Shown here piece by piece: positions 17,952 to 27,867 of a stretch of DNA of 64,000 nt; the stretch's first letter is position 1, and each line of letters begins with the position of its first letter. Source of the stretch: Bacteroidota bacterium (lineage in GTDB: Bacteria > Bacteroidota > Ignavibacteria > Kryptoniales > JAKASW01); NCBI GenBank assembly GCA_021825585.1, contig JAKAGT010000010.1:83059-147058 (forward strand), given 5' to 3'. Position numbers and translations under genes: made by a program. The notes under the pieces are model-generated. The model ran no database searches and was not told the DNA's origin. It saw only the letters and a list, made by a program, of their open reading frames with translations.

Positions 17952-20900
17952 TGCGGACTCGCGTTTAATATGAAACTAACCGATTTATAGTCTGTGCCAT
18001 AATGCCCTTTCACGCCGATCGATATGCTGCCGCTCTGGCTTACCAAAGCACACGGTGCAGATCCGCCGCTGCCGGAGCAAGTGTTGCCGCAGTCTCCGAG
18101 GCCCGCGGATGCCGTGCCTTTCAGCATTAGTATCGCACTTCCATCAACGTACCAGTTACCGTTCGATTGGTACTCGCCACCGAGCCCCACATCAGCCAGG
18201 ATTTCAGCGCTCACGGCAGCACATGCGACCTGGAAGTTTGCATCTATGGCAACGCTCGCCTGCGCAAAGACGTCGATGCCCACATCGTAAGTGTTGCCGG
18301 AACCCGTAAACGACATGGCAAGACGGAGGTCTGCTCCCATAGTAACGCTGAGCTTACCTTGTATCGGACCGAAGCTGAAACTAGCGGACGGGACACCCGG
18401 AATTGGCATGGTGACAGCACCTTCGAAGTAGAACCCTGAGACGCTCTTCGGAAATTCAGGCGGCAGGCTGTCAAACTGTGAATAGTAGTAAGAAACCGTC
18501 TGCATCTCGCCTTTGATTTCATCGATCATCGAATGATTGCCGATTAACAGACCCGCCTCAATGCTGATCTGCGGGCTGCTCAGCGTCAACGTTCCGCCTG
18601 CCAGGAAGAACCAGCCGTCTCCGCCTATCGAAATATCCGCGGTAGCTACGATGGTCGTCCCTCCCGAAAGGGTGTCGTTGAGGTTTACGCTTCCGTAGAT
18701 CTCGCCGGTCGTGGGAACAAAAGTCAAGCCTATTCCGATGAATGGCATGCTTATATTCTTCACACTGATTTTCTGGTTTTGTCCGATAAGATCGCCGTGA
18801 ACTACGAATCCCAGCCTCCCGCTTGCGCCCTGCGAGCCGACAAGATCGCCTGAAAACGAGAAATTAGTCCAGGAGTTCTGCTGCACCTCCATCGACCCCA
18901 CCACGTTCGCAAGATTCGAGGTTCCGTCGGCAGACACGTTGAACTGCTGTCCCGACACGGTCCAGACAGAAGTTGAATCGACAGTCCTGTAAAGCTGTAC
19001 ATTGAAGCCGAACACGCCATTCTCGGCAACCGTCCCGGAAGCGTGGAAACCCGTAGAATCGAGTGTCTCCGGGTTCTGCTGGTCAGCCGGAAACGAGAGG
19101 GCAACGCCGTTGACATTGAAGCTGACGGGGAATCTGGTAAACCCGAATGTCGTGACGCCATTGGGCTTAGAGTAACTTATCACGCAGCTCTGTGCCTGAA
19201 GCGCCGGAATGCCAAGATCTATAGTCCCCGTAACGTTCACGTGAGTCGAGTAGAGATTCAGGCCCGTCGGTTGGAAAGATGCGACTTTGTACAGAGATAT
19301 CGGTGATGAAGTATTATCCATTGTAAATCCCGCCGTACCGTCACTCAGGAGTTTGATGTTGTTTATGGATAACTCATCCGTCACTGCGGCGCCTGGAAGA
19401 CTGGAAATGTGAGCCGCCGAAGAGCTGTTTCCATTAGGAGTCACAGAGAGCGACCAGTGGGCCGCTCCATTGTCGAAGCCAAAGTACCACTTTCCCATTA
19501 CCTGTATGGTAAGCACATCAGAGAGCGAGACAGTATCAGCCTGGAACACTCCATTCTTCAACTCGGTAGAGTCTATCTCGAGACCGGTAAAAGGCACGTT
19601 CACCAATCCCGTTCGCACCATGCCGCTGTCTATCGAGAATCCGCTCTCTGTGATCGACCACTTGTCTCCCTCGATAGTCCAATTCTCAATCGCAATCTTG
19701 ACAGGAGTCTCGCTCGATATGGGGTCAAACCTGTCACTATGCAGCGTCACGTTTCCAACATCAAGGTCGATATCCGGTTTCGGGACGTCCCTGAGACTTG
19801 TGTGAATCGTCGTGGCAAGAGTAACGTTGTTTCCGTTCAACGTAGACTTACTCGAGTCGGCAACTGCATGCAATGAAAAAAGTACGTATCTGATCGAATT
19901 CCCTTTCGCGTCGGAAAGAATGAAGCCGTTCCGCGTCCCCGGCGGTGCCACTCCGGAGGAGGTGATGGTTGGGAGCTGCATCCTGTCCGACAGGCTCGCG
20001 GCGTTTGGAAGACCGAGGTAGAGTTCCGGGAGACTGATGTTCGAGAAAGCCGGATCTTTCTTGAATGAAACAGGATCGATGTATGTCGGTCCGACGAATT
20101 CCCCTCCATTGCCTGAAGTGTCGACCCGTATCCCACCAGCGCTTCCCTGTGCACCTTCAAGTGCGGAGTAGATCCGAAGTGGAATCGAATTCACGTCGGT
20201 CACCATGGGGAGAACTTTCGGAACAGCATAAGGCACGTTTACGCTGTCTTTCTCAATGCCGGAGTCTATCTGTATGTTCGCGAACCCTATCATCAGCTTC
20301 GGATCGCTCGGGCCGAAGATGCCATTCGAGTCGAGGGCAACGAAATTCCCGCTTATCATCACGCTGGATCCGTTAAGAGTCAAGGAAGTGACTTCAATCG
20401 GGAACCCCATCAGTTTGCTGATATCCATCCCATTATAGATCCTGAGATGGAAGTTCACGTTCCTGAGCCCCTTCGAATGAATATTCGCAACGAGAGTCGT
20501 ATCGGCACCTATCAAATCAGACTGTGACTTAGCGGCCTCAATCTTAATCCGTGTCCCCGGCGGCACATCATGCAGGACATAGACTCCCTGATTATTGGTT
20601 TTTGCGGCGATCGGAGGCATGTGAGGAGATTGCCGCCGGTCCAGGAACACATCCGCCTGCGGGATAGGTGTACCCCCAACAAGGACTCTTCCCTCCACGT
20701 ATATTGCGGACCTTAGTTTGACGGGGATAATCGTCCAATCCTTTGAATCGGGAACGTAGGCAGTCAGCACCTGCCCGATAAAATCCTTTCCGTCGGGTGC
20801 AATGACGGTGATGCTGAATGAGTTGGATGCGCTGATGAACGTGGTATCCGCCGCCCCGGAGTTGTCGGTCTCAAAGCTCCCTACGTTTTGTATCTCTACA

Positions 20901-23434
20901 TGCGCGCGAGGGATACTCACCCCTGCAATCGTTCTCACCACGACTTTAAGCCTGTGGAGTTTCTTCTTCAGTACAAATGTGCCGAGGTTCTGTTCGTTCT
21001 GGGTTATGTTGACGTATTCAGTGTCCGGAAAAAGTGAGTTGTCGTACGGCGTTGGATCTATTATGATTTGCTGATTGCCAGAGACTGCGGGAGCCTGAAA
21101 ACCGGTGTTGTAGCTGATGGCCTGGAAAGTCCTTTCTTTCCCATTCATAAAGTATTGTTGTCGCAGAACAGTTGGGAGATTCGCCTCGACAGATGTTCCC
21201 TCCCCGATTGTTACGTTCGCCTGAACCGGATTGCCCTCTTCATCCACGACTTTCCCGGTCACGTTGAACGCCGGTTGAAGAAGAATCTTGGGAAAGTAAA
21301 CCTGCTGCCCCATCGTCAGAAGCTTGCCGTTGTTGACCGAAATGATGGTATCTCTGTATCCGTTCTTGTAGATCTCTATCTGATAACCGCTCCCCAGGTC
21401 GCTGGCCCCTAAGTGAAAATTGAAATAACCGTCGTTCATCGTAATAAACTCATCCGTGAAGCGGTTAACCTTATCGTTGAAAAAATACTCCAGGTATGTC
21501 TCTGCGGATCCCACGGGCTCATTTGGATTGTCCGACCGATAGATATAACCGGCCACTTTCGGAAACGCGGCCCACATAAGCTGGGTGATCGATACCTCGG
21601 GCGCAACGTATTCGCTGTTGAATACCGACGACGCATTCCATGTGTTGGGAGTTACTTGGTATCCGGGATATTGAGTAGGATTGTCGTTGTAGCCAAACTG
21701 GAACGACGTGGGGAGAGTGGTGTAGAAAAATGGCGAGCCGGGATCCGGCGCCGCATATACGAAATACTGGTCGTTGGGACCATTGTTCTGAACCAGGTTT
21801 GAGAAGGTAACCTGGCCGTTGTCGTCTGCAGTGGCCTCTGCCACGACCTGCATTGACTGAACGGTATCCGCCGAGGGTGGGGCCGGAAAACCTTCGTTAT
21901 CAGGCACTCCTTCAGGACGAGACTGCCTGAGGAGGTAGACAGCGTACCCGCTGAGATCGGATGAAGAATTCGCCAGCTGCTGACCTCCACGCAACACGTT
22001 CGGCGTAAGTGTAATACTCAGTGAGTATGACCGCGCCAACGCGAACTGTTGCCCGATGTTGTCTGATTGGCCAGTCTGAACATCAATGTCATAGTCGGGA
22101 CTGCAGAAGTACGGGCTTTGAACAATTATCCGATACACCTTCACCAGAGTGCCAGTTGCCGATCGGCCTCCCTCCAATGTGACAGTCGTGTTTTGTGATA
22201 CCGTGTCAGGGCTGTTTTTCGTCTGTGCAAACGAAAACGAGAAATTTCCTGATGCATCTGTCGTTGTCGTTGCGATGACCTTGGCCGACCGCTCCATCGA
22301 CGGCACCGGGGCTTCTACGAAGACCCTTTTAACCGGATCGTATCCCTGCAGGAGCACATATTCATCGACAAGGTTCAAGGTAGTATTTGCCAGAGGAAGA
22401 GGCTGCGGTCCGCTTTGTGAATTCGAGCCGCCCGACCCCCTGTGTCCGTACCGTCCCTGTTGATTGAGAAAAGGTTTATTCTGCTGGATTGTAAACGCCC
22501 CATACATCGTACCCGAAATGGTGGTGGTAGTGAAAAGGTTTTTATTAACAGGAGGAGTCCCCGGGCCGACCGGCGTCACGTGATGGTAAGTAACAATCCC
22601 AACCGGTTTTTGGTAAGTGAACGTCCGGATCTGACTCTCGCCGTTATTTGAGGCAGGCGGGAAACCGTTTTGATCGAGTGCCTGAACCTGCCAGACGTAA
22701 GTGTCCCCGGCAACGAGCGGCAGTGCACTCAGGGGATACTGCAAGGTCGTCGCGGCAAGGTTCTCGTTTGTGTACTGTGGGATGTCAGCATCGAGTGCCT
22801 GGAGCGGAGTCTGGCCCTGGAGTAATTGCACCATCTTAAAGACATAATGGACCTGGTATTGAACGGGGACCTGCACCGGCGTCCATTGGAAAATGGGGAA
22901 GTTCGTATTTACAGAATCGCCATCCATGGGGTAAACCAACTGCGGCGGATCAGCATAGACAATTGTGAACTCCCGGCATTGTTCAGACACCAATCGCACT
23001 CCTTCCGCGCCCAAAATACTGATACAGGCGGAGTAAGTACCCTCTGGAATTCTACCCGTCTGAATGATTTGACTCTTTATGCCGGTGTCGTAGTATTTCA
23101 GATTTCCATGAAGCAGACTTGTGTTGTTCATCACGTTCGGACCACGCAGCAAAACGGTGGGGGAACTCGTGCCGGAAATTACCTGCCTCCCGTCATTCGT
23201 CGTTACACTTAGTGTAATGACCACTTCTTTCGGACTATTCGAGCCGTTGAAGACGGTCAGCGAAGCAATCGACGGATTGGTCTGCCAGTCGCTTACATAC
23301 GGGCTTGGAAAAGGCTGAACGAAAAACTCGGCCCGCACGCCTGAGGAAATCTGTGCCATCACATCAGGGATTGTCGCCGCGAAAAAAATAAAAAGAAATG
23401 CGACAAACCGTAACAAGCGTATCTTGACTTCCAT
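17948..23434 (-). CDS. Giant secreted multidomain protein (Ig-like/carboxypeptidase-regulatory-like)
   Basis: An approximately 1828-residue exported protein. A signal peptide covers residues 1-28 (ending DVMAQ). The N-terminal third contains a FN3-like segment (FPIFQWTPVQVPVQY, VWQVQALDQNG). The middle has several carboxypeptidase regulatory-like folds (AGYIYRSDNPNEPVGSAETYL, FNVTGKVVDEEGNPVQANVTI, IYVEGRVLVGGTPIPQADVFL). The last 700 residues are a long beta-rich array ending in a cysteine-containing tail (DCGNTCSGSGGSAPC). The start at 23434 has GGAGG 5 bases upstream. It lies 51 bases after the barrel gene at 23486 and overlaps the FN3 gene by 4 bases. The design suggests a large surface structural or substrate-binding protein. 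Exact role unknown. Confidence 0.72.
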   Translation of the reverse strand: MEVKIRLLRFVAFLFIFFAATIPDVMAQISSGVRAEFFVQPFPSPYVSDWQTNPSIASLTVFNGSNSPKEVVITLSVTTNDGRQVISGTSSPTVLLRGPNVMNNTSLLHGNLKYYDTGIKSQIIQTGRIPEGTYSACISILGAEGVRLVSEQCREFTIVYADPPQLVYPMDGDSVNTNFPIFQWTPVQVPVQYQVHYVFKMVQLLQGQTPLQALDADIPQYTNENLAATTLQYPLSALPLVAGDTYVWQVQALDQNGFPPASNNGESQIRTFTYQKPVGIVTYHHVTPVGPGTPPVNKNLFTTTTISGTMYGAFTIQQNKPFLNQQGRYGHRGSGGSNSQSGPQPLPLANTTLNLVDEYVLLQGYDPVKRVFVEAPVPSMERSAKVIATTTTDASGNFSFSFAQTKNSPDTVSQNTTVTLEGGRSATGTLVKVYRIIVQSPYFCSPDYDIDVQTGQSDNIGQQFALARSYSLSITLTPNVLRGGQQLANSSSDLSGYAVYLLRQSRPEGVPDNEGFPAPPSADTVQSMQVVAEATADDNGQVTFSNLVQNNGPNDQYFVYAAPDPGSPFFYTTLPTSFQFGYNDNPTQYPGYQVTPNTWNASSVFNSEYVAPEVSITQLMWAAFPKVAGYIYRSDNPNEPVGSAETYLEYFFNDKVNRFTDEFITMNDGYFNFHLGASDLGSGYQIEIYKNGYRDTIISVNNGKLLTMGQQVYFPKILLQPAFNVTGKVVDEEGNPVQANVTIGEGTSVEANLPTVLRQQYFMNGKERTFQAISYNTGFQAPAVSGNQQIIIDPTPYDNSLFPDTEYVNITQNEQNLGTFVLKKKLHRLKVVVRTIAGVSIPRAHVEIQNVGSFETDNSGAADTTFISASNSFSITVIAPDGKDFIGQVLTAYVPDSKDWTIIPVKLRSAIYVEGRVLVGGTPIPQADVFLDRRQSPHMPPIAAKTNNQGVYVLHDVPPGTRIKIEAAKSQSDLIGADTTLVANIHSKGLRNVNFHLRIYNGMDISKLMGFPIEVTSLTLNGSSVMISGNFVALDSNGIFGPSDPKLMIGFANIQIDSGIEKDSVNVPYAVPKVLPMVTDVNSIPLRIYSALEGAQGSAGGIRVDTSGNGGEFVGPTYIDPVSFKKDPAFSNISLPELYLGLPNAASLSDRMQLPTITSSGVAPPGTRNGFILSDAKGNSIRYVLFSLHAVADSSKSTLNGNNVTLATTIHTSLRDVPKPDIDLDVGNVTLHSDRFDPISSETPVKIAIENWTIEGDKWSITESGFSIDSGMVRTGLVNVPFTGLEIDSTELKNGVFQADTVSLSDVLTIQVMGKWYFGFDNGAAHWSLSVTPNGNSSSAAHISSLPGAAVTDELSINNIKLLSDGTAGFTMDNTSSPISLYKVASFQPTGLNLYSTHVNVTGTIDLGIPALQAQSCVISYSKPNGVTTFGFTRFPVSFNVNGVALSFPADQQNPETLDSTGFHASGTVAENGVFGFNVQLYRTVDSTSVWTVSGQQFNVSADGTSNLANVVGSMEVQQNSWTNFSFSGDLVGSQGASGRLGFVVHGDLIGQNQKISVKNISMPFIGIGLTFVPTTGEIYGSVNLNDTLSGGTTIVATADISIGGDGWFFLAGGTLTLSSPQISIEAGLLIGNHSMIDEIKGEMQTVSYYYSQFDSLPPEFPKSVSGFYFEGAVTMPIPGVPSASFSFGPIQGKLSVTMGADLRLAMSFTGSGNTYDVGIDVFAQASVAIDANFQVACAAVSAEILADVGLGGEYQSNGNWYVDGSAILMLKGTASAGLGDCGNTCSGSGGSAPCALVSQSGSISIGVKGHYGTDYKSVSFILNASPQ

Positions 23435-23485
23435 TCTTATCCTCCATGGTTCATAAGAACCTGAGTGGTACTTGCTCAGCATTGT

Positions 23486-25444
23486 TCAAAAGGTATGCGA
23501 CAGGTTTAGTCCGATTGTGTGCTCGGAAAACTTGGTCGTGCCGGTATACAGCGTCTCCATCACCGTTAGGACTATGGCGTCGGCACCTGTAATCCCGTAG
23601 TCGGATGAAAATCCGATCTGGAGAGAACTGGCACCCTGAACTCTTGAAACTCCGAGCGATAGAGAAGAGTTGAGCCTGTTTTCGAACGCCCGGTCTTGTG
23701 CGGAAATTGAATAAGATTGCGTCGAGGTCCATCCGGTTTCCCCAATTTTTGAGGCTATCAATGACAGAGCAGGCATTATCACCAGACCGGCTGCCGCATT
23801 CAAGGAGATGCTCAGGTTTGCTGAATGGGAAACCATTCCGCTCCCCTGCTGCAGCGGATTGTTATTCGCGGAGTTTTGAAAGGTATAGTTCAGAGAAGCC
23901 ATCTGGAAAAAGCTCCCGGGTCCGACAAAAATCATCTGCGTCATGCCGGCCATGAGTGTCGAGTATGCTACTTTAAACGTGTCGCTTGAAGCGTTGTTCG
24001 CCATGTTCATGTAGCTCCCCATTAGCGTAGTCGTCCACTGCCGCGAAAAAGGAAGACTGATGTTGCCCGCCACCTGGTTCCTGTTGGTGGTATAGCTCTT
24101 CTGACCGAGCAGGTTGTCGTTCTGATGTCCCGCGTTCAAGCTGATGGAAACGCGCGACAGCCTTAGCATGGTTGCCAAAGTAATCTGGCGCTGGTCCGGA
24201 AGGAGAGATGCGACTCCAAGCGACGTATACCCTGGACCGATATACTGGTATCCGATTCTAGCGTTGAAGGTTTGCAGGTTGAGGCCGACCTGAGCATTGT
24301 AGGCATAATCCGCGCTGGAGCTTGAGCGCGGGGCATATATTCCGGTAAGGGCTTTCGGCAACCCGATGCTGTCCACTTCGGTTGCATTCATGTTCCTCGT
24401 GTAAACACTTCCATCCAGCTCGCCCTTTATCGTCAGGACGTTGTCGAAGAGTGCAAGCCTCCCGTCGGCTCCGGAGACTAAATTCTCTTGCGGAGTCACA
24501 GCAAACGAATTAGTCAAAATACCTGGTGTCGTTCCCTGCTGCTCCTGGATGCCTGAGCCTATCGTAAAAGGAAATTGGCTCACGCTGCTTACCGAATCCT
24601 GCAGGCTGGTAATCCTGATGAGCGCTTCGGATGTCGGCGGTCCTGTTACGAGCCAGGTCTGTGATCCGGTATTCACGACGCTGTCGAACAAGACCTGGTA
24701 AGTCGAGCCGCCGTCCCTTGAGATTTCTATCCTGACGTTTCCATAAATGCCGGCTGATGCCCAGGTGATGGTCTCGATGTTTCCGATCGGCCATGCGTCG
24801 TTCCCGTTTGGTGCGATGATCACGACCGTGGGATGAGGCGACGGCAGTGATGACGGATTGTCCCTCGTTCTAAGAAATGAAATATCGAAATAAGATCCTT
24901 CCTGTTTGCCGACTCCGATTCGCGCTCCATACATGTACCTCGAGTAACCGCCTATGCCCGGTCCTCCGCTGACCGCCCTTTGGGTATAACCTCCGACCGC
25001 CGAAAATCGAAAAACGCCGGGATGCAGGTTGATGCCCGCGCCTCTTACAAGTATTCCGTCAAACGTCAGCGGCGTGAACATCGAGCTGAAGTCTCCCAGA
25101 TGCGCATCTCCCCAGCCCCATGAAGGATTCACTCCCAGCTGGTTTATGTTTTGCCTTGCCGAGCTCCCTTCAGTCGATAAAAGAAAATCGAAAGACATCG
25201 AGAATGCATGGAAGAGTGTCACAGTCGGCTGGAAATAGAGCCTGGCCAGGCTGGGCGGCAGTCTTCCGGGAATTCCTGATATACCGTACATCTGGCCGTA
25301 CGCCCCCACGACGCCATTTATGCTGACGTTCTTCCCGATGAATGACTGCGACGAATCAGGTAGGGGACCAGTCTGCGCCTTTGCGTTTCCCCTTCCTGCT
25401 GCGACCAGGAAAACGAGCAAAATACATTGCATTATCCTTTTCAT
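23486..25444 (-). CDS. Outer-membrane barrel protein with a Kre9/Knh1-like domain
   Basis: A 652-residue exported protein (signal peptide ending near GNAKAQ, residue 24). Residues 40-200 and 310-652 consist of alternating strands typical of a beta barrel, and the protein ends in phenylalanine (LSHTF), as many outer-membrane proteins do. Between them, residues about 205-296 form a Kre9/Knh1-like domain (NGNDAWPIGNIETITW, IEISRDGGSTYQVLFDSV, ALIRITSLQDSV), which in bacterial surface proteins acts as a beta-sandwich module. GGAGAAGGA precedes the ATG at 25444; a longer frame to 25825 overlaps the next gene and is not used. It is the first gene of a tight three-gene unit with the giant protein and the FN3 protein. 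Confidence 0.68.
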   Translation of the reverse strand: MKRIMQCILLVFLVAAGRGNAKAQTGPLPDSSQSFIGKNVSINGVVGAYGQMYGISGIPGRLPPSLARLYFQPTVTLFHAFSMSFDFLLSTEGSSARQNINQLGVNPSWGWGDAHLGDFSSMFTPLTFDGILVRGAGINLHPGVFRFSAVGGYTQRAVSGGPGIGGYSRYMYGARIGVGKQEGSYFDISFLRTRDNPSSLPSPHPTVVIIAPNGNDAWPIGNIETITWASAGIYGNVRIEISRDGGSTYQVLFDSVVNTGSQTWLVTGPPTSEALIRITSLQDSVSSVSQFPFTIGSGIQEQQGTTPGILTNSFAVTPQENLVSGADGRLALFDNVLTIKGELDGSVYTRNMNATEVDSIGLPKALTGIYAPRSSSSADYAYNAQVGLNLQTFNARIGYQYIGPGYTSLGVASLLPDQRQITLATMLRLSRVSISLNAGHQNDNLLGQKSYTTNRNQVAGNISLPFSRQWTTTLMGSYMNMANNASSDTFKVAYSTLMAGMTQMIFVGPGSFFQMASLNYTFQNSANNNPLQQGSGMVSHSANLSISLNAAAGLVIMPALSLIASKIGETGWTSTQSYSISAQDRAFENRLNSSLSLGVSRVQGASSLQIGFSSDYGITGADAIVLTVMETLYTGTTKFSEHTIGLNLSHTF

Positions 25445-25547
25445 GAATGTCCTTCTCCCGCTCCTGCACAGCTTTAAGTCTTTCTTCACCTCAATGAGTC
25501 GTGTGCTCGACACACACGACCCGAAGAGGTGATTTCCACAGCCGGAC

Positions 25548-26108
25548 TTAGAAAGCGTAATCGACTCCAAGTGCGAGGACGTAGAACCCAAATCCAACAC
25601 GAGCCTCCGCCGCCCAATTGGGGTTGAAGAAGTACCGAACGCCTGCACTGCCGCCAAGTGTGATCCCTCCTCCGGTTTCCGAAGGTGTAGGGATACCGAG
25701 TTCTGCGTAATATGCCTTGGCAGACGAGCCCCACGACCATGAAGAAATTTCATCGCCAAGGTATATGCCCAGAAACGGATCCCACTTCTTATCCGCAAGA
25801 ACGAAGTGGTACATCCCGGTAACACCTATATCTATGTATGTCCATGTTCCACCATAGCCGCCGGGATTATCACTATAAGAATAATAGTCGAATATGCCGC
25901 CGATCCCGATGATTCCCGGCCCCACCTCACCGACATTCGTAATTCCACGCTCGTAATCGAGTCCGAGCGTTAAAGCACTTCCTACACCGCTGAGTCCGAT
26001 GTGCGGCCCCAGATAGTTCGTCTGGTTTGCAAATTGAGCCTGCGCCCTGGGTGCAAAGAACGATAACGCCAGCAAGCTCAGAGAGGTAATGAAAAGATTT
26101 CGTGCCAT
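25548..26108 (-). CDS. Outer-membrane beta-barrel protein (porin-like fold)
   Basis: A 186-residue protein with a clear signal peptide (residues 1-24, ending RAQAQ) and an outer-membrane barrel pattern: YLGPHIGLSGVGSALTLGLDYERG, YIDIGVTGMYHF, WDPFLGIYLGDEI, GGITLGGSAGVRYFF, WAAEARVGFGFYVLALGVDYAF with C-terminal phenylalanine. It resembles the small barrels that appear in large numbers in Bacteroidota genomes. AAAGGAGA lies close upstream of the start. Function unknown. Unlike its neighbours it seems to be transcribed on its own. Confidence 0.68.
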   Translation of the reverse strand: MARNLFITSLSLLALSFFAPRAQAQFANQTNYLGPHIGLSGVGSALTLGLDYERGITNVGEVGPGIIGIGGIFDYYSYSDNPGGYGGTWTYIDIGVTGMYHFVLADKKWDPFLGIYLGDEISSWSWGSSAKAYYAELGIPTPSETGGGITLGGSAGVRYFFNPNWAAEARVGFGFYVLALGVDYAF

Positions 26109-26202
26109 TTTGTCTCCTTTTGGTTTTGTTTATGCGCGCTGTGCAGAAGCCGTGGCAATGCCGCCACTTCACAACACTCCCGCACAACACGGTTTCTTAT
26201 GC

Positions 26203-26396
26203 TCACTTGAGAAGGACCAGCTTCTTGACGCTGACAAAGCTTCCCGCCGTGAGTCGGTAAAAATACACTCCGCTCGCAAGCCGGCTGGCATCGAAGGTAA
26301 CTTGATAACTGCCGGCACTTTGCTTCTCGTTTACCAGTGTCGTCACTTCCCTGCCAAGAATGTCATAAACCTTTAGACTGACGAAGCTGTTGGCTG
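26203..26396 (-). pseudogene. Disconnected T9SS C-terminal domain of the propeller protein
   Basis: In the +1/-1 frame relative to the gene upstream, this stretch reads SLKVYDILGREVTTLVNEKQ, then a GSYQVTFDASRLASGVYFYRL block and a KKLVLLK end with a TGA stop at 26203-26205. This is a complete T9SS type A sorting domain. It is cut off from the propeller gene because one 7-base unit is missing from the heptad array at 26382-26402 compared with the intact gene at 29577-29604. Either the protein is no longer anchored or secreted, or the locus can switch by heptad slippage, or there is a sequencing error. Confidence 0.75.
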
Positions 26397-27452
26397 ATAG
26401 CTGATAGCTGTCGTCGGGTTAAACGGGTTCGGATAGTTCTGGTCAAGACTGAAATGCGTCGGCGAGTTGGTTGAGAACCTTTCCACTGAGGTAATCATCT
26501 GCGACAACGGTCGTCTCCAGGCGCCGCTGCCGTTGGTCCCGGCAAAGAGATTCGCGTGGAAGACGGCAAGGGCGTTGACATAAGTATTCGTCAAGCCGGT
26601 ATTGATCGCCGTCCAGCTTGTGCCGCTATTGGTGGAAAGAAAAACGCCGCCGCTATTAGTCCCGGCAAAGAGATTCGTGCCGGAGACAACAATGGCATTG
26701 ACATAAGTGTCCGTCAAGCCGCTATCGATTTGAGTCCAGGTTGTGCCGTTGTTGGTCGATAGATAGATACCGGCGCCATCAGTCCCGGCAAAGATGTTCG
26801 TACCGGAGACCGTAAGGACATTGACAACGGTGGTCCGCAAGACCCAATTCCAAGTTGTGTCGCTGCCGGCCAGCAGAAAGATGCCGTTATCAGTCCCGGC
26901 AAAGATGTTCGTGCCGAGGGCGGCGAGAGCAGAAACACCAGTATAAATCAAGCCGTTATTGACGGCGGTCCAGCTTCTGCCGCTATTGGTGGAACGACAG
27001 ACACCGCCGCCATTCGTCCCTGCATAGAGATCCGTGCCGCTTGCACCGTTGGGGGAGACGGCAAAAGACCAGACATCAGTGTTCGTTAAACCGATACTCG
27101 CCGCAGTCCAGCTTAGCCCCCTATTGGTGGAAAGAAAGACGCCGCTGCTATTAGTCCCGGCAAAAAGATTCGTGCCGCCTGCACCGTTGGGGGAGACGGC
27201 AAGAGCATGGACATAGATGTCCGTCAAGCCGGAATCCACTGGTGTCCAGCTTGAGTCGATATGTCTCAAAATAAAGACGCCTCCGCCATAACTCCCGGCA
27301 AAGAGATCCGTGTCGCCTACTCCGTTGGGGGAAACGGCAAAACAGGTAACATTGAGGTAGGGTCCATTGGTTTGGACCCATTGGGCATGCAATGGATTCG
27401 TAGTGGTGAATAGGCAAAACACCACAAACAGGAATCGGAAAATATTTTTCAT
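26373..27452 (-). CDS. Secreted BNR/sortilin-like propeller protein, C-terminal domain frameshifted off
   Basis: A 359-residue product from the ATG at 27452 (AAAAGGAGA upstream; the frame to 27629 is not needed). A signal peptide ends near residue 24 (NPLHAQ). About seven BNR-type blades follow, each with the pattern NxFAGTNxGGVFxSTNxGxSWTAxNxGLTxTYVxALAVS. The protein then enters the T9SS linker LDQNYPNPFNPTTAIS and stops 10 residues later. The sorting domain continues in another frame (26203-26396). Blades of this type are common in secreted proteins of the Ignavibacteria group. Function of the blades unknown. The abrupt end inside the heptad repeat suggests a phase-variable or decayed gene. 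Confidence 0.72.
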   Translation of the reverse strand: MKNIFRFLFVVFCLFTTTNPLHAQWVQTNGPYLNVTCFAVSPNGVGDTDLFAGSYGGGVFILRHIDSSWTPVDSGLTDIYVHALAVSPNGAGGTNLFAGTNSSGVFLSTNRGLSWTAASIGLTNTDVWSFAVSPNGASGTDLYAGTNGGGVCRSTNSGRSWTAVNNGLIYTGVSALAALGTNIFAGTDNGIFLLAGSDTTWNWVLRTTVVNVLTVSGTNIFAGTDGAGIYLSTNNGTTWTQIDSGLTDTYVNAIVVSGTNLFAGTNSGGVFLSTNSGTSWTAINTGLTNTYVNALAVFHANLFAGTNGSGAWRRPLSQMITSVERFSTNSPTHFSLDQNYPNPFNPTTAISYQPTASSV

Positions 27453-27687
27453 CCGTTTCTCCTTTTTTGAATTAGTGAAGGGCAATAGGCTTGCGGCGAG
27501 TTTCATGGGCCAGGACAGGCACGATTGTTTCCCAGTGCGCAAGCCGTGGGTATTTTCCCCGAGAGTTCGCCCAAGCCAAAATGGATACTTGCTGATAGAG
27601 CAAGTCGAATCCATCATTTCATTTTTCATCGAAAATCTCCTTTAACTTTATCTTTCATTGCCGGATGATTCTGTTCCATATTAGAAT
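27453..27687. other. Spacer before the propeller gene
   Basis: 235 bases between the end of the delta-60 locus and the propeller gene. It holds the Shine-Dalgarno of the propeller gene near 27455-27462. The rest has no recognisable gene or signal. Confidence 0.35.
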
Positions 27688-27867
27688 TCACTTTAACACC
27701 ACGAGCTTCTTGACGCTCACGTAGCTTCCTGCTGTGAGCCTGTAGAAATACACTCCGCTCGCCAGCCTGCTGGCATTGAAATTCACCGAATAGCTCCCGG
27801 CGTTTTCCTTTTCATTCACGAGCGTCGCCACTTCTCTGCCAAGTATATCATAAACTTTCAAGCTCAC
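27688..27867 (-). pseudogene. T9SS C-terminal domain downstream of an in-frame TAG
   Basis: In the same frame as the delta-60 gene, and separated from it only by the TAG at 27868-27870, the sequence reads VSLKVYDILGREVATLVNEK, then a GSYSVNFNASRLASGVYFYRL block and a VSVKKLVVLK end with a TGA stop at 27688-27690. It is an undamaged sorting domain. A single substitution explains the stop, since the intact paralogous linker at 29577-29604 has AAC at that codon. Confidence 0.78.
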
